From Bugula neritina (Eukaryota; Bryozoa; Gymnolaemata; Cheilostomatida; Bugulidae), in the NCBI GenBank assembly GCA_964035545.1, contig OZ037768.1:3273501-3337500 (forward strand): 64,000 nt of DNA, given 5' to 3'. A program made the translations under genes and the position numbers. Below, one piece after another: positions 1 through 14,603 of this stretch. Every line of letters begins with the position of its first letter. The stretch's first letter is position 1. The notes under the pieces were generated by a model that searched no databases, was not told where the DNA came from, and saw only the letters and a list, made by a program, of their open reading frames with translations.

Positions 1-3000
1 GCTTTCGTTAGGCGTGTCCCTAGACTTCCCTGCTAATGGAGATGTTTTGCCTTTTCTTGATTTATGGGTTTTCTTACCAGAAGATGCAGGCCTATTAGAA
101 GGTGACATTCTTGTGGTTGTTTGCTCTGGTTCCACTTTTGCCTAAAGCATGCAAATATGTTTGCGTACAAAATTAGCAACAGTTTAACATTCCTGAAGAC
201 ATAATACACTTTATAAACTTTAATGGATTTACTCTAAAAAAACCAATGAGCTCTCAACATACAAGTTCATTGATGAATTATGTGCAACTTTCTTTGACCC
301 TTGAGTAAAGCAAACTTATAATTTACTCATAAAGAATATTCTAATTGTACCAAAATTAATTAGCATCCAATGGTTTGAGCTTGAACAAGTTTGTAAAGTA
401 TGGAGGTTTTTGCTGATGCAATTGCACATTTCCCTTGAAAAAATTGAACTTCAACAGGTACTTTGGCCACAAGTAGATTTGCAGTAAAGGCTTTCGTAAA
501 TCACTATTGGACAAATAAAATTATATGCTTTACTCCCAATTCATTATTTTCCAACATTCAATGAATTCTAAGCTGGGAGAGTTCTGGTCATAACTATGAC
601 AGGAATTGGAGGAAAATGCGCACAAACTTGAGCAACAAGTTGTGAATAAATTCAATTTCAAATCCTCACCTCCATAGAAAATGCTGACTTATCAACAGGA
701 ACTTCTTTTTGACTTAATGAATCAGCTACTGGCTTTTCCGAGTGGGTCACTTTTTCCGTTCCATCAGCCTCAGTTTTCATCAAAGAACCAGGTCTAAACT
801 GGCTGAAGTAGGGTGTAGACTCGTTTGTCAGCTTTGTTACTGATTGGTGAAAACTGGTGTCATCAACAAGTGACCTATAAAGTAGCGAAGGAAACGTTAC
901 CACCTTTATAACCTAATACAAACGTACACTAAACCATCAACAAGTTTTGATATACTGTATAAAATCGGAGTTGTTACCTCAACACATTAGCTATAACACC
1001 CTGCAACATCTGGCTCTCTGATTCTGTACACGTGAGGTCAGGTGCTTGCTTGTCATCTGCCACTGAGTCTTCTACATCAACACTTTCAGTCTGGCCCAGA
1101 GTTCTTGTAAAAATAAGTATCAGCATTGAAAAAATATACAGGAAAAATATTAAAGAATAGTCTGATTTGTTGAAACAGCATGAAAAAAAAACTAAATATA
1201 AAAATACCAATTCTAACTTTACAAAAAGTAGAAAACTCGAACATCAACACTTTTAAGCTCCCCCAGCACTAACTTTATGAATAAGTAGAAAGTGTAGACC
1301 TACACCTTAAATTTTCTGTCATCGAATAGTGAAAATATTATTCTATTAAAATGTTCCCACTTTAGGTGGTCTTACTTGTCAATAAAGAAGTTGTTGAACT
1401 CATCAAAAAACTGTTCTTGAAAAGTTGAGATAGAGTGAGTTCTTGCTACAATTCCAAGATGAATTAGGAAAGGTTTGGGGGGCACTGGCTTAGGCCACAT
1501 AGCCGCAGCCATTTTTTCAGCTTCTATGGCATCTTCTCTGTCTTTATCTACTGAGCGATCCATAATAGGCGGCAAAGTCTAAAATGCATGGTGAACAATG
1601 AGCTTTTTATTGGAAAGAAGACAACTCTTAAAACACATATTATAGTAAAACAACTTGTCAGTAATGAATGTAGGTGTAGGTCCACAAATGGTTTAGTATC
1701 AAGCTTTATAGATACAAAGCTTTAATTTCCCAAATGAGCTTTATCATATTTGAACTGTATCTCACATTTGAACATAATATAATAAATGTCATGCCACAAC
1801 GTTCTATGCAAGTGGTATTGTTGAAGTTTACACATGTTCAATTTAGATGGTAATTTTCAGTTAGAAAGTTTGATTGTTACTTCTCACATTATTGTGTCAA
1901 TATGGTGACGTTTATATCTAACACCATCACGTTCAAGATTATAAACTCTAACAGTAAAGCACAAATACACAGCCTCTACCAACCTTGTATGATTTGTAAG
2001 TCTTAGATTTAGGAGGAGCGCTGTAGAGATCTTTGTGAGCCGACGAGGAATTAATGGCTAATACAGACTCAGATTTGGCACCAGGAGCTGAACCTCTGCT
2101 TCTCGGTGCAGAAGATTGAGCCAAGTCTTTCTCTGTTATGGTGAACTCATGAATCTGCCTCTCTCGCTCTCTCTCCCAGTCTCGCAGGCGTCTTCTGTAT
2201 TTAGCCATTTCTGTTTCGTCAGTTATCTAAAGAGAGTAAAAAATTAACCAATCAGAAGCTTTCTTTACATCAGTATACATACAACATCAAAGGCTATAAC
2301 TATGTTTATGTAAGTATATATAGGAATAAATAAAAAATAAATGCGCGTAAGAGAAAAACAGAAAACACAGTAAGATGTCAATCAGGGTTCAGACCTCCAA
2401 TTTGGGACACCACAACCCGCCTTCTTGTCGCAACACAAAACCCACCTTGTCACAACACAAAACCCTTCTTGTTGCAACACAAAACCCACCTTGTCACAAC
2501 ACAAAACTCACCTCACATATCATGTCCATATCATAGAATGCCGGTTCACCAAATGCTGTGAATGCTACTTTCACCATCTGACTACCTCGTGGTTGAAGAG
2601 TACCTTTGGCAGGGTAAATATTCACAACCTACAATAATGTGGTGATTGTTTTAATATGTTCTTATCAATATGTAACTAACTGATAGCGTGGTGCAGTAAA
2701 CAATTACCAAGCATTTACAAACATAATTTACATACTAAATATATAAGAATACATCTAGAAAACTCGAGATTAATATCAAAACTCTCTCTTCACCTAATTT
2801 TATATTTTTGCTGCAAGTGATACAACTTTATGCAGCAAAATGTATAAGTATCTTAAGCCTTAAAATTACATTTGAGTTATCATGTAAAGTTACTAATAAT
2901 AAAGTAATAAAGCATACATTCTAACAGCAGTATAAAAGGTTAAGATTATGTAATATAACAAAAAGTGCCGTACCTTTTGATCGCCAGAATTAGTGACATG

Positions 3001-4320
3001 CCATGCAAAAGAAACTGTGTGTTCAGAGGTGTTACACATGAATGTGACTTTCCTGGTCTTGGAAAAGAGTGGAACATTGCCAAACGAGATGCGTTCGTGA
3101 GACAAGACAATAGTCTGCCCAGGTACTGTCACCATCTGCATAGATAGATCAGACATAGTCGTAAAGTAGGCTATATTATACTCAAGTATTCTGATAATTC
3201 TACAGAGAGCAAGTTCTGTGGGCAAAGAAGTTTATTCACTGTAAAAGTTATAGAGTCAAGAATTATTATAATAATGGCTTTTTATACAGTTACATTGATA
3301 AGCCTATTATTAAAATGGCTATTAACATTCTAAATTAGTTGTGATAAAAAATTATTTTGAATAATTGTTGTACAATGTATTATAGTAGGTAGCACAATTT
3401 ATTAGTCAATATATTTTTTTAAACCAAAATAGAAGGGTTTTTTTAATTAACACATTCTCAAATTATTTTTAGTCATGTATCAAAATAGTAACAAAAATAG
3501 CCATTATAATAAGTCGCCTATTCGATTTAGTAAAGTTCAATACACTTTAAACTCTCACTTGCATAGGGGGTACATCCCCCTCACAATTGTCAGACACTGT
3601 TGGCATTGTCTCCCCTAATTGTGTTTTGTCATATCCGACACCAGTGAATGTTATAAGGGCTGGCTCTCCCCCACTGATGTATATTGGTACATCCACCTGG
3701 AAAAGAAACTTCTATGCTCAGAAATTTAACTTCAAATCATTTTCACATTTTTATTCACATGAGTTTTTGCTCAATACAGAGATGCTATGAGTAATTTGTA
3801 ATTAATAAACGACCAGCATTTTCCATAAGTGTACAATAAAAAGAATAAAAACTATACAAAACAAGTATACATTTCCAGCTCAAATATAAAGTGAGATTAT
3901 ATTTTCATTGTCACTTTCTCGATTCTAGAGTTGTAGTAAACTTACATCATAGGTCTTGGCTTCTAGGGGGTAAAACATCCACTCGATTACATGAGTTTTA
4001 CCAGGTTCAATGACGCCCTGCGGATTCAGACAGTCCAGCACGGGATGGCCAAAGTTTTCTCTCTTCAGTGCCATCAAAGGCATACAGTCAATGTCAAAGG
4101 TCACTGGAACAGCTCCGCCATTATACAGCTCGTACACTTGCTTAGGACATCTTTTCTCTCCCACCGCCACAGGTGCAAAGGAATGCTTGTTGGATGGGAA
4201 ATGGATATATGGCATGTCATGCTCAACTGTCACCCCAACAAAGTTCATCTACATAAAATATAGTAAGAACAATTTAGCAGCAATAAGTGCTAAACACAAT
4301 AGTACACTAATAATAGTCAC

Positions 4321-4413
<93 letters not shown>

Positions 4414-7400
4414 CTTGGGGTTACAATAGACTGTATATTGTATAATAATACACACTGATTCAACAGACAGCCACACTAAGAACAACTCATATCCTAACAA
4501 AAGTCCTATCCATTCAAGCCTAGCGGAACTAAGTCAACATGGTAGAGGATTACACTAGCAAGTTGTGATACAACCAATAATAATAATATCCTTGTTAACT
4601 TGTTTCTGTTAGAGTTAATTCAGCACATATGACCAGAAAAAAAAACAGATGCAAACTCAACTAAATGAGCAGCTACAAACTGACTGGCATTCAAAAAACT
4701 TAAGCATGATACTTCAACTTTCAATTTAATATGAAATCATCTCGACAGCACTTGTGAATGATGTATTATTTACCAGAATTTCTCGACCTCTAGAGAGTTT
4801 CAGTAAGACGGGTACTCTGTCAGTGCCAGACATCAAGTGGTGATAAGTGAATGTAATGGAACAGGTTTCTCCAGCTTGTAATTTCCCCTTTTTAGGACTC
4901 ACTGAGAATAACTTGTTGTCCATGACTTTCATCTGTCAAAATAGAAGAGACTTTTGCAGTTTCTATATAATTTGATATAGTAGCTGTTATAGGTGAAGCA
5001 CTGCACTAATATACATACAACTATCTAATCATGCGTGTATATGTGGCCCAAAAATTCAAGTTATTGTACCACACTATCAACAGTTTCTTTCAAAGCTGGA
5101 CAGTAAAAACTTAATTTTTCAGTCATGTGAAAAATAAATTATTCAACTCAGGTTAAATTTCTTCATGACTGTGGGTAGGAAAACTCATTGCTGCAAAGAA
5201 ATCAACAAAACAACTTTTTTCCTAAAAAATGGGATACTATTTACAAGCTTGACTATACAAATGTATAGCCATTCATGGAACATGTAAATTTAACCAGAAC
5301 TATCACGCCCTCTAGTGGCAAGATATGGTGTACCTCGTGCAGCTCATCTTCCGTGTACTCCCCACTCTCAGACCAGCATTCCAAGTCAATCTGTAAGTCA
5401 CTTGGAAACAGGAACTCCCTGCAACACAAATATTTGTCTTTAAACTCGTATCCTTGGCACTATTCAGTCATACAGATACAAGTTAGTTGAGTAGAAAAGA
5501 AGGCCAAATCAACATCCAAACATGTTTAAATTAGCAGACACGATGGACTTTCATTGCTCACCATTCGGATTCTACTGTGCCTGTGTTTTCAACATGAAGT
5601 GTCACATAACATGGCTCTGAATCTACAGGAGCTGCTCCAAAGTTACAGTCTAGTATAGCTCTAGTAAACACAGGGGGTCGTCTTCTCGTGCTAAGATATA
5701 GTAGAATAGCCATGACAGGTGGACATAACTCAATAAAAGCAACAGAGCTTTGCAGAATAATTAGTAAAATTGAAAAGTTTTTTTACATTTAGCCTGCCAT
5801 TACACAGTGAGTAAACAGCCTACCTGTTTCTGGTCTGAACAGAGTATTGGAGCTCCCTGTCAGATGGATCTGAGTCTAAGAACATATTGAGACTCTCCAG
5901 TTGAAAGAGGCTCCAGAGCTGCCTCTTACCGATACCAATACCAGAGCCGTGAATACGAGCATCGGTGACCGCCATCAGTGGAAACACTCCACATGCAAAC
6001 GCCTGAACGAAACCATTAGCAATAACATACTCATATACTTACACACTTACTGCCATGTATGTACAATTCATAAGTATGAAATAGTTAAAACTAGTAAAAA
6101 ATCTTTTTAGACGAAACAAATCGTGTATCGAAAAGCCAATTAGAAAACTTTACTACTATATAGTAACTTTACTGTTTAGAACTGATTACAAGTGGCGGAA
6201 ACGCCATCATAATTAGATAGGTGAATGTATACACCAGAATTAATTACAATATTTGACTGAGACAAGTGATTGAAAACCAGAATACATTATCAGTTACTAG
6301 ATGAGTGACTCACATTGATGAGGTGTTCGGGCGGAGACTCCTTGCAGGACAGCTCGGGGGTGAGCAAACTGTACTTTATCTCAAAGCTATACTGACATCT
6401 GAGAAGAGGTTTGATAACTCCTCGAATAGTCTTCTTAGATCTGGCCGGAATATCTCCCGAGTAGCAGTCTAGAGTCAGTGCAACTAAAAACAGGAAAATA
6501 TGATATAAATGAAGAGAAATCACCGAATTTGGTCAGCGAACAACTAATATAAACACGGAAGAAAACTCTGGAATTATGTCACAAAGTAACAGACACAAAT
6601 GAGTTTGCATTGATACAGATTCTGTAAGTTAACAGCTAGTTCACTGGACAAATAAAATGACATGTAGTTATATCTTTTCTTTAGAAAATAAAATTTGAAA
6701 CTGGTTCTATAAAAAATTAGACATATGACAATATTTTAAAATTTAAAACAATAAGAAACTCTAAAGAAAAGTAAAACAATTCTGTAGTGAAACTGGTTTT
6801 AGCTAGTTTAGTTACTAGACTGGTCTGGCATTGAGCCAAGTGCAAGTTCTACCATCCTACCATTAGCTGAGAGTGCTTGTGCAGCCGAACTTCCTTCTAT
6901 TTTCTGAGTAACGCTGAGTTTGAACTTGATTTCACAGTCACCATCATTACAGATGTTGAAGACTTGAGTACTTGAGCTACCAACTAGCACGTTACCAAAC
7001 TCCACATATGCATCTTCTGCCTGCAAACAGTAAATATACTCGGTGTGACAAGTTTATGAGTTCTAGGAAATTATCTTTATAAACATAGGATTTTAAAACT
7101 ATCTATACACAAAAACGGTATCCAATTAGCAAAATATATTCACCAACTACAAAAATGGTTTTATTAAATGTTAAAGACTAAATATCTCAAAAGCAGTCTA
7201 ACATACTATCTCTGTAATGAAACTTGCTAATTGCTACCTTAACTTCAGCACTAGCTCCTTCTCCAATAGCTCTTACTGGAAACACACGAGGTTTACCAGC
7301 TGACTGCTGCTTGGTTTGTCCCTGAGCGGTCACAATCACTGTGGGTTTCATTACATACTTCTCCAAAGCCATGGGAGTGAATGAGAATACGTGTTCCTGT

Positions 7401-10400
7401 GAAGACGCACTTTTCGTTAACTTGAACATGAATTTATTAAACTCAGATATTTTTATAATATATTTATAATTCATAATCTATTTACTATATACATGTATAG
7501 TAAATACCTGAAACTCATTAGGCAGTATTGTCCCAATGGCAGGCTCCACTTTTATCAGCCCCTGGTCCTGATTTTTAATGAGCCACCTGAAGTCCAGTGG
7601 CACACGGGAAATATTCTTGATCTGGTAGGATTGCGAGGTGGTGGTGCCAACACACGTCTCTCTGAAGAATATTTCTCCATTATTTGACAGCAAAACTTCG
7701 GCTGTCTCGGCTGTGCAGGTAACTGGTATAACCTACAAAAATAAGACAACTCCTGCTAAATAAGACAGTTGGGGGGGTTTACATGCATTATTGAGGCGTA
7801 ATCAATTTACAAAACTATAAAGAACTTTAAAGCAATAGAAATCAGCCAAGTTGTGAAATACATTTTATTAAACATCTACATTGCATGTACAGAAATATTC
7901 CAAATCAATAGTAGACATTAGAGTGACTGTAAGATTTCATAGTTGTTAACCATAAGTTCAAAATAAACATGAGAAATTCAAACCTGAGTAAAACTGTCTT
8001 CATGGTTCATGCATAGTGTCAATTGTTCTCTATAGGCTTTGGTCTTAGTTGGTAAAGCTTTGACTAATAGTGTTTCATGTTTAGATTTAATCATTCCCTT
8101 TTTTGGTTTCACTGAGAAAGTTCTACAAAATAACATACATATATGTGAAATTTAGAGAGTTTATAAAATGCTACACAAACTTTACAACACCCACATCAAT
8201 AGAGTTACTCAGCAGTTTAATTCTTGAAATAGGAATTTGATCTGAATGAACTACCATGTTAGTGAAAATTTAATGAATGAGCACACAACTCCAAAATATA
8301 CAAAATGAAGATAATTTGTGGGGATGCAACTCCCAAACCAGGCTTATATTGCCTATTTTGTATTATGACAATTTTCAACTGTCGCCTACTCTTTCAAATA
8401 AACTCTTAAAAGTATAGATTGTTATAATAGACTCTTAAATCTTACTCCATGTCCGGAAAGTCATAAATAATGGGGGTGGTTCCTTGGTTAATAATTGTGA
8501 GAGTTCTGTAAGACGCCTCATCCTGATTGGTGGCTGGGAAGACAAGGTGAGGTGAGCTGAGGCTAATCTGAGGCAAAAAAGGCTGCTGTTGAGACTGGAA
8601 TGTACTTGCTAGAGCAGTGAGCGTCACACAAAATGGTGGACAGTGAGTCAGACTCTCCACTAGTCGGTAGTCCCTAGTACTTTTGTAGTAACAGTAGCAC
8701 TCCAACTCTGAGCTGTACAAGTTATTAGCACTCGCCTACAAGTAGTAGCAGTACCTTGAGTGACCTTGAACTGTACTGAGCAATAATCATGTATTGTAAA
8801 GTATGATGATTGTGAATACAGTATAGCAATCAGCTCTCTAAATTTTAAGACACCTTCCAAGATCAGCAACATATATTTCTGCTGTATCCATATCCAGAAT
8901 TATTTGAATAAAACTTAAGTTGGAACTTTTAAATAATTAAAGTAGTAACCAAAAATGTTCTTCGATTATTTATTTTTAATGAAATTACTGCCACGTAAGA
9001 ATATATCATAACAAATTTAATATTATTTACTACACCAACATTTTTCAATATATACTCTAATAACCTGCAGTTAAAAACTGGCTAAAGAATAGGGACTACT
9101 ATGGTCTTTAACTTTACACAACCCTTTATCAATACAGCCTGACCAATATCAATATAACCTGGCCCATATCAATATAACCTGGCCCATATCAATATAACCT
9201 GGCCCATATCAATATAACCTGGCCCATATCAACACAGCCTGCCCCATATCAATATAACCTGGCCCATATCAATATAACCTGGCCCATATCAATATAACCT
9301 GGCCCATATCAATACAGCCTGGCCCATATCAATATAACCTGGCCAATATCAATACAGCCTGGCCCATATCAATATAACCTGGCCCATATCAATATAACCT
9401 GGGCCATATCAATACAACCTGACCCATATCAATACAGTACCACCCCAGTTAAAGTTACACTAACATTATATTTGCTTACAGGTTTGAAATGGACCCTAAA
9501 GTCTACAGTTTTCAACGGAGGTATCTCAGCACTGCTGGGTGTAACGGAGAAGGTGTGAGTGTCATCTCCCATCCACTGCACCATCATCTTTCCTTTAGTG
9601 TTGTTGGTCAGTCTCACCAACTGGGGTTCAATGTTGTTCATATCTGTGCAGCGTCCAAAGTCAGCGTGTATGGCATCAAGAGAAACGTGTGGTTCACAGT
9701 GCTGTAAGACAGCAAGTAAAGTGATTCACGTTTCCTTAAAATTATATAATAATGAGAATGAACCAGGGTTTGCATGCTTGTAAGTATGAGACAAAAGCTT
9801 TATTCAATTCTTCACCTTACACCTTACAAAACTGCTAACTTCAATTGGTAGGCATTTTATCCACGTGTATCTACAGCCTGATTTGAGTAACGAACTTAAA
9901 CGCTTACCGGAATAGAAGAAAAATTTATTCCGAATTGACTTACCACAATGTCGCTGTGGTAGCCATCATTAAAGTATAAATCCATGGCCGGTACTTCCTC
10001 AATGGGATTCAGCCACGGCTCTATGCTCTCCGCCTGTATGCAATGAATTGTGGGTAAACAAGAAATAGCTTATTTTAATTGTATAGTCAACTGGTCTAAT
10101 CAACAGAACACTAGTTTCTTCTATTGCTGTGCTGGTGAGAAGATAAATCCCGGAAGTAGCAGCTGTCCACATATTAAGTTATGATGCTCTCACACTATAC
10201 TCAACAATGACTATGCTGTGATTGAACACCTTCACCATGGCCTTGAATTCAAGCTACTATCAATATGCACGGCCTGCAACTCATAGAGTTCCTTGAGCAC
10301 ATTTTTAAACATACTTTAGAACAGGTTTTTCTAAAGCAACCGTTTTGTGTTGTTTCAATGAGGAGACAAATCCCAAAACCAGCTGTTGTTCACAGATTGA

Positions 10401-13400
10401 CTTATATATATTATATGAAACAGCAGAAACACTCCAGGTGGCAGTTATGTTGCTAGACTGAACACTGTACAGACTACAATTCCATGACAAATGCCACAAC
10501 ACTGTATACGTAGTTGAGACAAAATCTAGCACAATACTACTCATTTATCTACAGCAAAAGTCACAACCATCTAGCACATGGTGTCAGCCTATGCCTGACA
10601 AGCTACAAGTGTCACGCTTATATCAATGTCAGCTTAATCTATATGCCACAATCACCTAGCTTACATGTCAGTACCTGCTGACTACAGAGATCATATTCAA
10701 GGTTGTGATCACAATATCTGGCACATAGAGTACCAGATAACGCAACGTCATGAATTAGTAGAGTGGGCTAAAAATAGGTGCAACATTTTTGTGGAGTGAA
10801 CACAAGTGCCTCTTTTATATAACAAAAGCACATTATAAATGTTTCTTAGTATGACTCAACATAAACTGAAAACAAACCCGCAAACCCATTCTTAGATGTA
10901 AAGTCAACACTTTAAGTATTAAAATAGAAGACACATGTAAGATAGTAAAAATATCTCACGAATTCACAGAAAGTAAATATCTTACCAATACATTCATAAG
11001 CATGTTATTAGCGTCAAGTTCTAATTTTCCAGTAGCTAGCATTTCATTGAGTTGTTCAGGAGGGAATACCGACAGCCCCCTCTCGGCATGCACTCTAAAC
11101 TGGGCTAGGTGCTTAGGCTCAAGTACTGCTGGCTTTACAGTCTCACTATGGGCCGTTGCTAGTAGTTCCAGGAATATGGGTGGCTGCATACAACATAAGG
11201 AAGTAGTATTGACACTGAAACCAACTCTAGTTCCACAAAACTATATCTCAAATAGTCGAATACTAAACTGAACAGCAAATTATTGTAATGACTGAAATAT
11301 TTCTATAGTCATACTTGATTCTCTACGACGCAAGACACTTTTCTGTAGTAGTTGATTGGGTGTTGAGGAGCGAAAATCACAACGACCTTCTTTGTTTGGC
11401 CAGGTGCCAAATCTCCGGAAGTTTCATCAAATTTGAAGGCACTTTCTCCGCAGTCTATCATAAACTGATAACGAGCATGTGCTGGGCTGTCGTTAGTGAG
11501 GTGAACAACGCGTGTAACACGGGCGTCCACGTTGGTCAACGAAAAGTTCAACAAATTGACTGATAGTTTCACATCTGGGCCTACACAAAGGTTCAAAAAA
11601 TTAGATATAATAGAGCAAGTGACAAATCCTTATTAGCTTTTAGTAAAACTGATTAGAATCATTGCTAGTAGTACTTTTGGTTGTAAAAATATAACTCAAG
11701 ACACGATCCAAGACCACTTGTCACCTTCTGAACAATGTTATTTGTTATACAAGGAAGTGAAAAGGAAAGTAAAGGTGCTCGTACCTACGCAGTGCCCAGA
11801 GCAAGTGATGATCATTTTGCCAACATCACTCAGTGAGTTTATGTAGATGTGGTCTAAACTTGAGGTATTCACATTGGATGGTGTGTACCTCACCTATAAT
11901 ATACATAGAAACTAAGGGAATATATACATAGAAAATATTAAAATATACATTTGAATTACTTAGGTAGAAAAGTGATGAATGCAAAAAATATTATTGAGAC
12001 ACCTTCAAACCAAAAATATTAGAAATAAAGAATTTTTCTCCACTCAAAGCCTCTCATCTGAACAATATAATCAATTTAAAAGATTGACACTTGAAATCAG
12101 CCCAAAAAGATTTTCCTCAACTAAGAAAAGGAAAAGATAGATTCTACTAAATTAACTGTTCAAACACAGTCACTTCTAAGAGTAGTATTTCTGATCACTT
12201 TCAGGGCTCAACTTCAGTCTGAGATGAGATATGAACAAAACAAGAAAATATTATGCCTGAAAATCACCAATTGTTGGCCCTGAAACTTTATTATTTAGCA
12301 TAATATTGGTGATATTCTCTGTTAGAGTTAATTTGTGAGAACAAATACAGCAAAAGATAGTTTTAAAAACACACTACTATCTATTAGAAAAGCAGAGCAA
12401 GAAGTGAACTAGAAAAGAATAAACAATATGACAGCTACAATAAGCTACAAGGTATAAGCTATAATAATATAAAAAAGCTAACTGAGAGAAGGCTGATTAC
12501 AGTCACAAACAAAAACATAGAAAGTAGCTGAGAGACATTTTCAACAAGACTCAAGTTAAACTGGTAAGTGAGTGTATGCTATAGCACCATACCTACTAGA
12601 TATACTGTGTGTGCTAAAGACTATGCTAATGTAACTCAAGTAGTAACAACACCCACTAGAAGAAGAGTCTACAAACATTAGTTAGCTAGTGATACAGACC
12701 TGCACCCTCACAAAGTCCATGGGAGGTACAATAATTCTAGTGACAGCACATGAGAACACATGGTCTATTGCAGAGAGGCTCGTCTGATGCTCCACTGTAC
12801 ACTTGGCTTCAACCTACAAGAAACTCGGGCTACAATATGGCTGGCAACAGAAAGCAGCATAGCTTAATTATATAATGCTTTAGACTATATTACTTGTGTA
12901 CACATACTTGCTGGTATAATAAATTACCTGTCCCAAGTTGTAAACATCTATACTCTTTACTCCACTAGTGCCAATTGGAGTTGAGCCAAAACTTAGTTTA
13001 GTCTCAGTCTGTTTGTTTGCTGAATTGCTAGCAGGTGCAACTAGCAACTGTGGATATTTACCTGCAGCATAAATATATGCTATGAAATCTACATAAGACT
13101 GCAGGCAAATTGTAACTTTTTTAGTTTATATGATTTTATTTACTATATGAAATGGCTACTTGCTATTAAAGCATTGCCTATTTTACATAGAATCTTCAAC
13201 ATATATAGATATTCATCAGAAATAAAAATATATTTGTAAAAAAGACTAAGTCATAACTAGAAATGAATCATGGCAAAGTTTATTTTAAAAGAGCAGTAAA
13301 GTTAAATTTTCCTAGGAAACCATGTGAGCATTATAGAAAAAGGCAGAATTAAAAGTGAATAACCATGAATAACCACATCTCTTTTGTTTTTCATGAAATA

Positions 13401-14603
13401 TATTGACTGGATTAGCCTAGCTAACTTACCAGTTCCATGGAACACAGTAGTAGATATGCTATCAAAGTTTGTACCATGAAGACACTTGGCATGGCATTCA
13501 TACACCAGTGCAGCCTACAAAACACAATATAAAAAATATATTATTTTTGTTTATATATTTTCAATAAGCCATTGTCAATGTTTAATACAAATACTATGGA
13601 TATAAAAAATGTTGCTAGCTTGAATTAGAATACATACTGAAGGCCTGAAATATACAGTCATCTTGGCGCTGGAATGAGGTTGCAATGTACCAGTGGCAGG
13701 TTCTACAGTAAAAGGTTCTTGGACGTCCCATTGGAAAGGTGTAACTAACTCACTAAACAATACAGAATAAACATGTTTCAGAATATATAATAACAGTGCA
13801 TTGTCTTACAGCTAAATATATGTGTATAAGCATTGGATGGTTCAGTTTAAAACATAGAACTAGATTACCTCTTGTTTTGTATAGTAAAACTCATTTGTGT
13901 CTCATCCTTGACAGCACACGTCTGCATAACCAACTGATCTGGGGTGGCAATATTGAACACTGGAAGAATAGCCTTGATGGGTATTGAAAACTGTCCCTCC
14001 TAATCAATACCATAAGGAATAAATCTCACTTCACGGCAGTGCATGCAGCCAAATGTGTTTTAACATATGAGGTACAGGAACATTATCAAGATAAAGAAAA
14101 TATTCAATGTAAAGGTTGCATTAAGTTTCCATCTTTTCCATTTTACAAACAGGTGAATAAGAAGTCACAAACCTTAGAGGCAAAATAAATATGGTCTTCA
14201 TATATATTTTTTTCAAGTGGTCTAAAGGTGACAGGAAGGACATAGGATGTACCGGCACTTAGAGTTATCTGCTTTGGGTACAAAGTCGAAAAGAATCTTG
14301 AAGATGGAGAGCTACAACATTACTATTACATTGAGTATCTGACATTGAATTGAATTGCAAGTCAATTAAACAAACTGCGGCTATAAAACTCACAGCTTCT
14401 ATTTCAAATGTAAATTTGTATATCATATTTATTGCTTGATTTTCTTACTTGTAGGTGAGCTTTTGGGTTTTCACCATTACATTTTTCAACACTATGTTTT
14501 TAGTGTACTCTTTTCCTGGTTCCCAACCTTGATAGGTAACAGCAGGAATAGTCTCAATACCATTATGGTTAACTTTAGATGTTGGGACTTCAACACACGG
14601 CAT
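1..14603 (-). CDS. CFAP65: Cilia- and flagella-associated protein 65 (CFAP65/CCDC108), 3' end cut by window edge
   Basis: Multi-ASH/MSP-domain axonemal protein of motile cilia and sperm flagella (family knowledge: central-apparatus protein). Exons 5'->3': 14449-14603, 14173-14311, 13869-13999, 13638-13752, 13430-13514, 12928-13061, 12700-12813, 11785-11893, 11315-11580, 10986-11183, 9944-10033, 9480-9701, 8446-8735, 7984-8122, 7508-7732, 7238-7396, 6816-7020, 6314-6483, 5824-6002, 5562-5690, 5334-5418, 4774-4932, 3946-4248, 3559-3696, 2974-3135, 2512-2628, 1984-2226, 1376-1578, 978-1103, 670-874, 1-141. All junctions are GT-AG and phases agree, giving 1712 codons without a stop. Recognised from the ordered match to remembered vertebrate CFAP65: GWEPGKEYTKN near the start, HPINYYRKVSCV, LTNNTKGKMMV, GREIL then FVGVTV, VYELYNGGAVPVTFD, PLEAKTYD, and an arginine/glutamate-rich coiled coil (KYRRRLRDWERERERQ) near the end. 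The start at 14603 is the first ATG after an acceptor at 14623. Vertebrate proteins have a longer N-terminus, so an upstream coding exon is possible. HYDIN and DLEC1 share the domain type but not this order. Confidence 0.9.
2413..2515. repeat. 22-base minisatellite overlapping a CFAP65 5' splice site
   Basis: About four and a half units of the form [t/c]CACAACACAAAACCCACCTTG with alternating variants (CACCTTG versus TTCTTG). The last copy runs into the donor of exon 2512-2628. Confidence 0.85.
4322..4411. repeat. (GA)n microsatellite
   Basis: About 45 uninterrupted GA units. On the CFAP65 strand this is (CT)n ending about 75 bases upstream of the acceptor of exon 3946-4248. The Ser-Leu and Arg-Glu ORFs across it are artefacts. 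Confidence 0.97.
9127..9440. repeat. 20-base minisatellite in a CFAP65 intron
   Basis: About 15 copies of ggcccatatcaatataacct with exact 20-base period and no indels. Variants are confined mostly to ataacct/acagcct and the first two or three bases. It begins about 40 bases past the donor of exon 9480-9701 on the gene strand. Confidence 0.95.

Noticed and set aside
4010-4500. ORFs with Arg-Glu or Ser-Leu runs
   Set aside because: They cross the (GA)n microsatellite and the CFAP65 exon on the other strand.
1-14603. HYDIN, DLEC1 or CFAP47 as identity of the first gene
   Set aside because: They share ASH-type domains, but the ordered motifs (GKEYTKN, ELYNGGAVPVTFD, PLEAKTYD, the late coiled coil) follow CFAP65.
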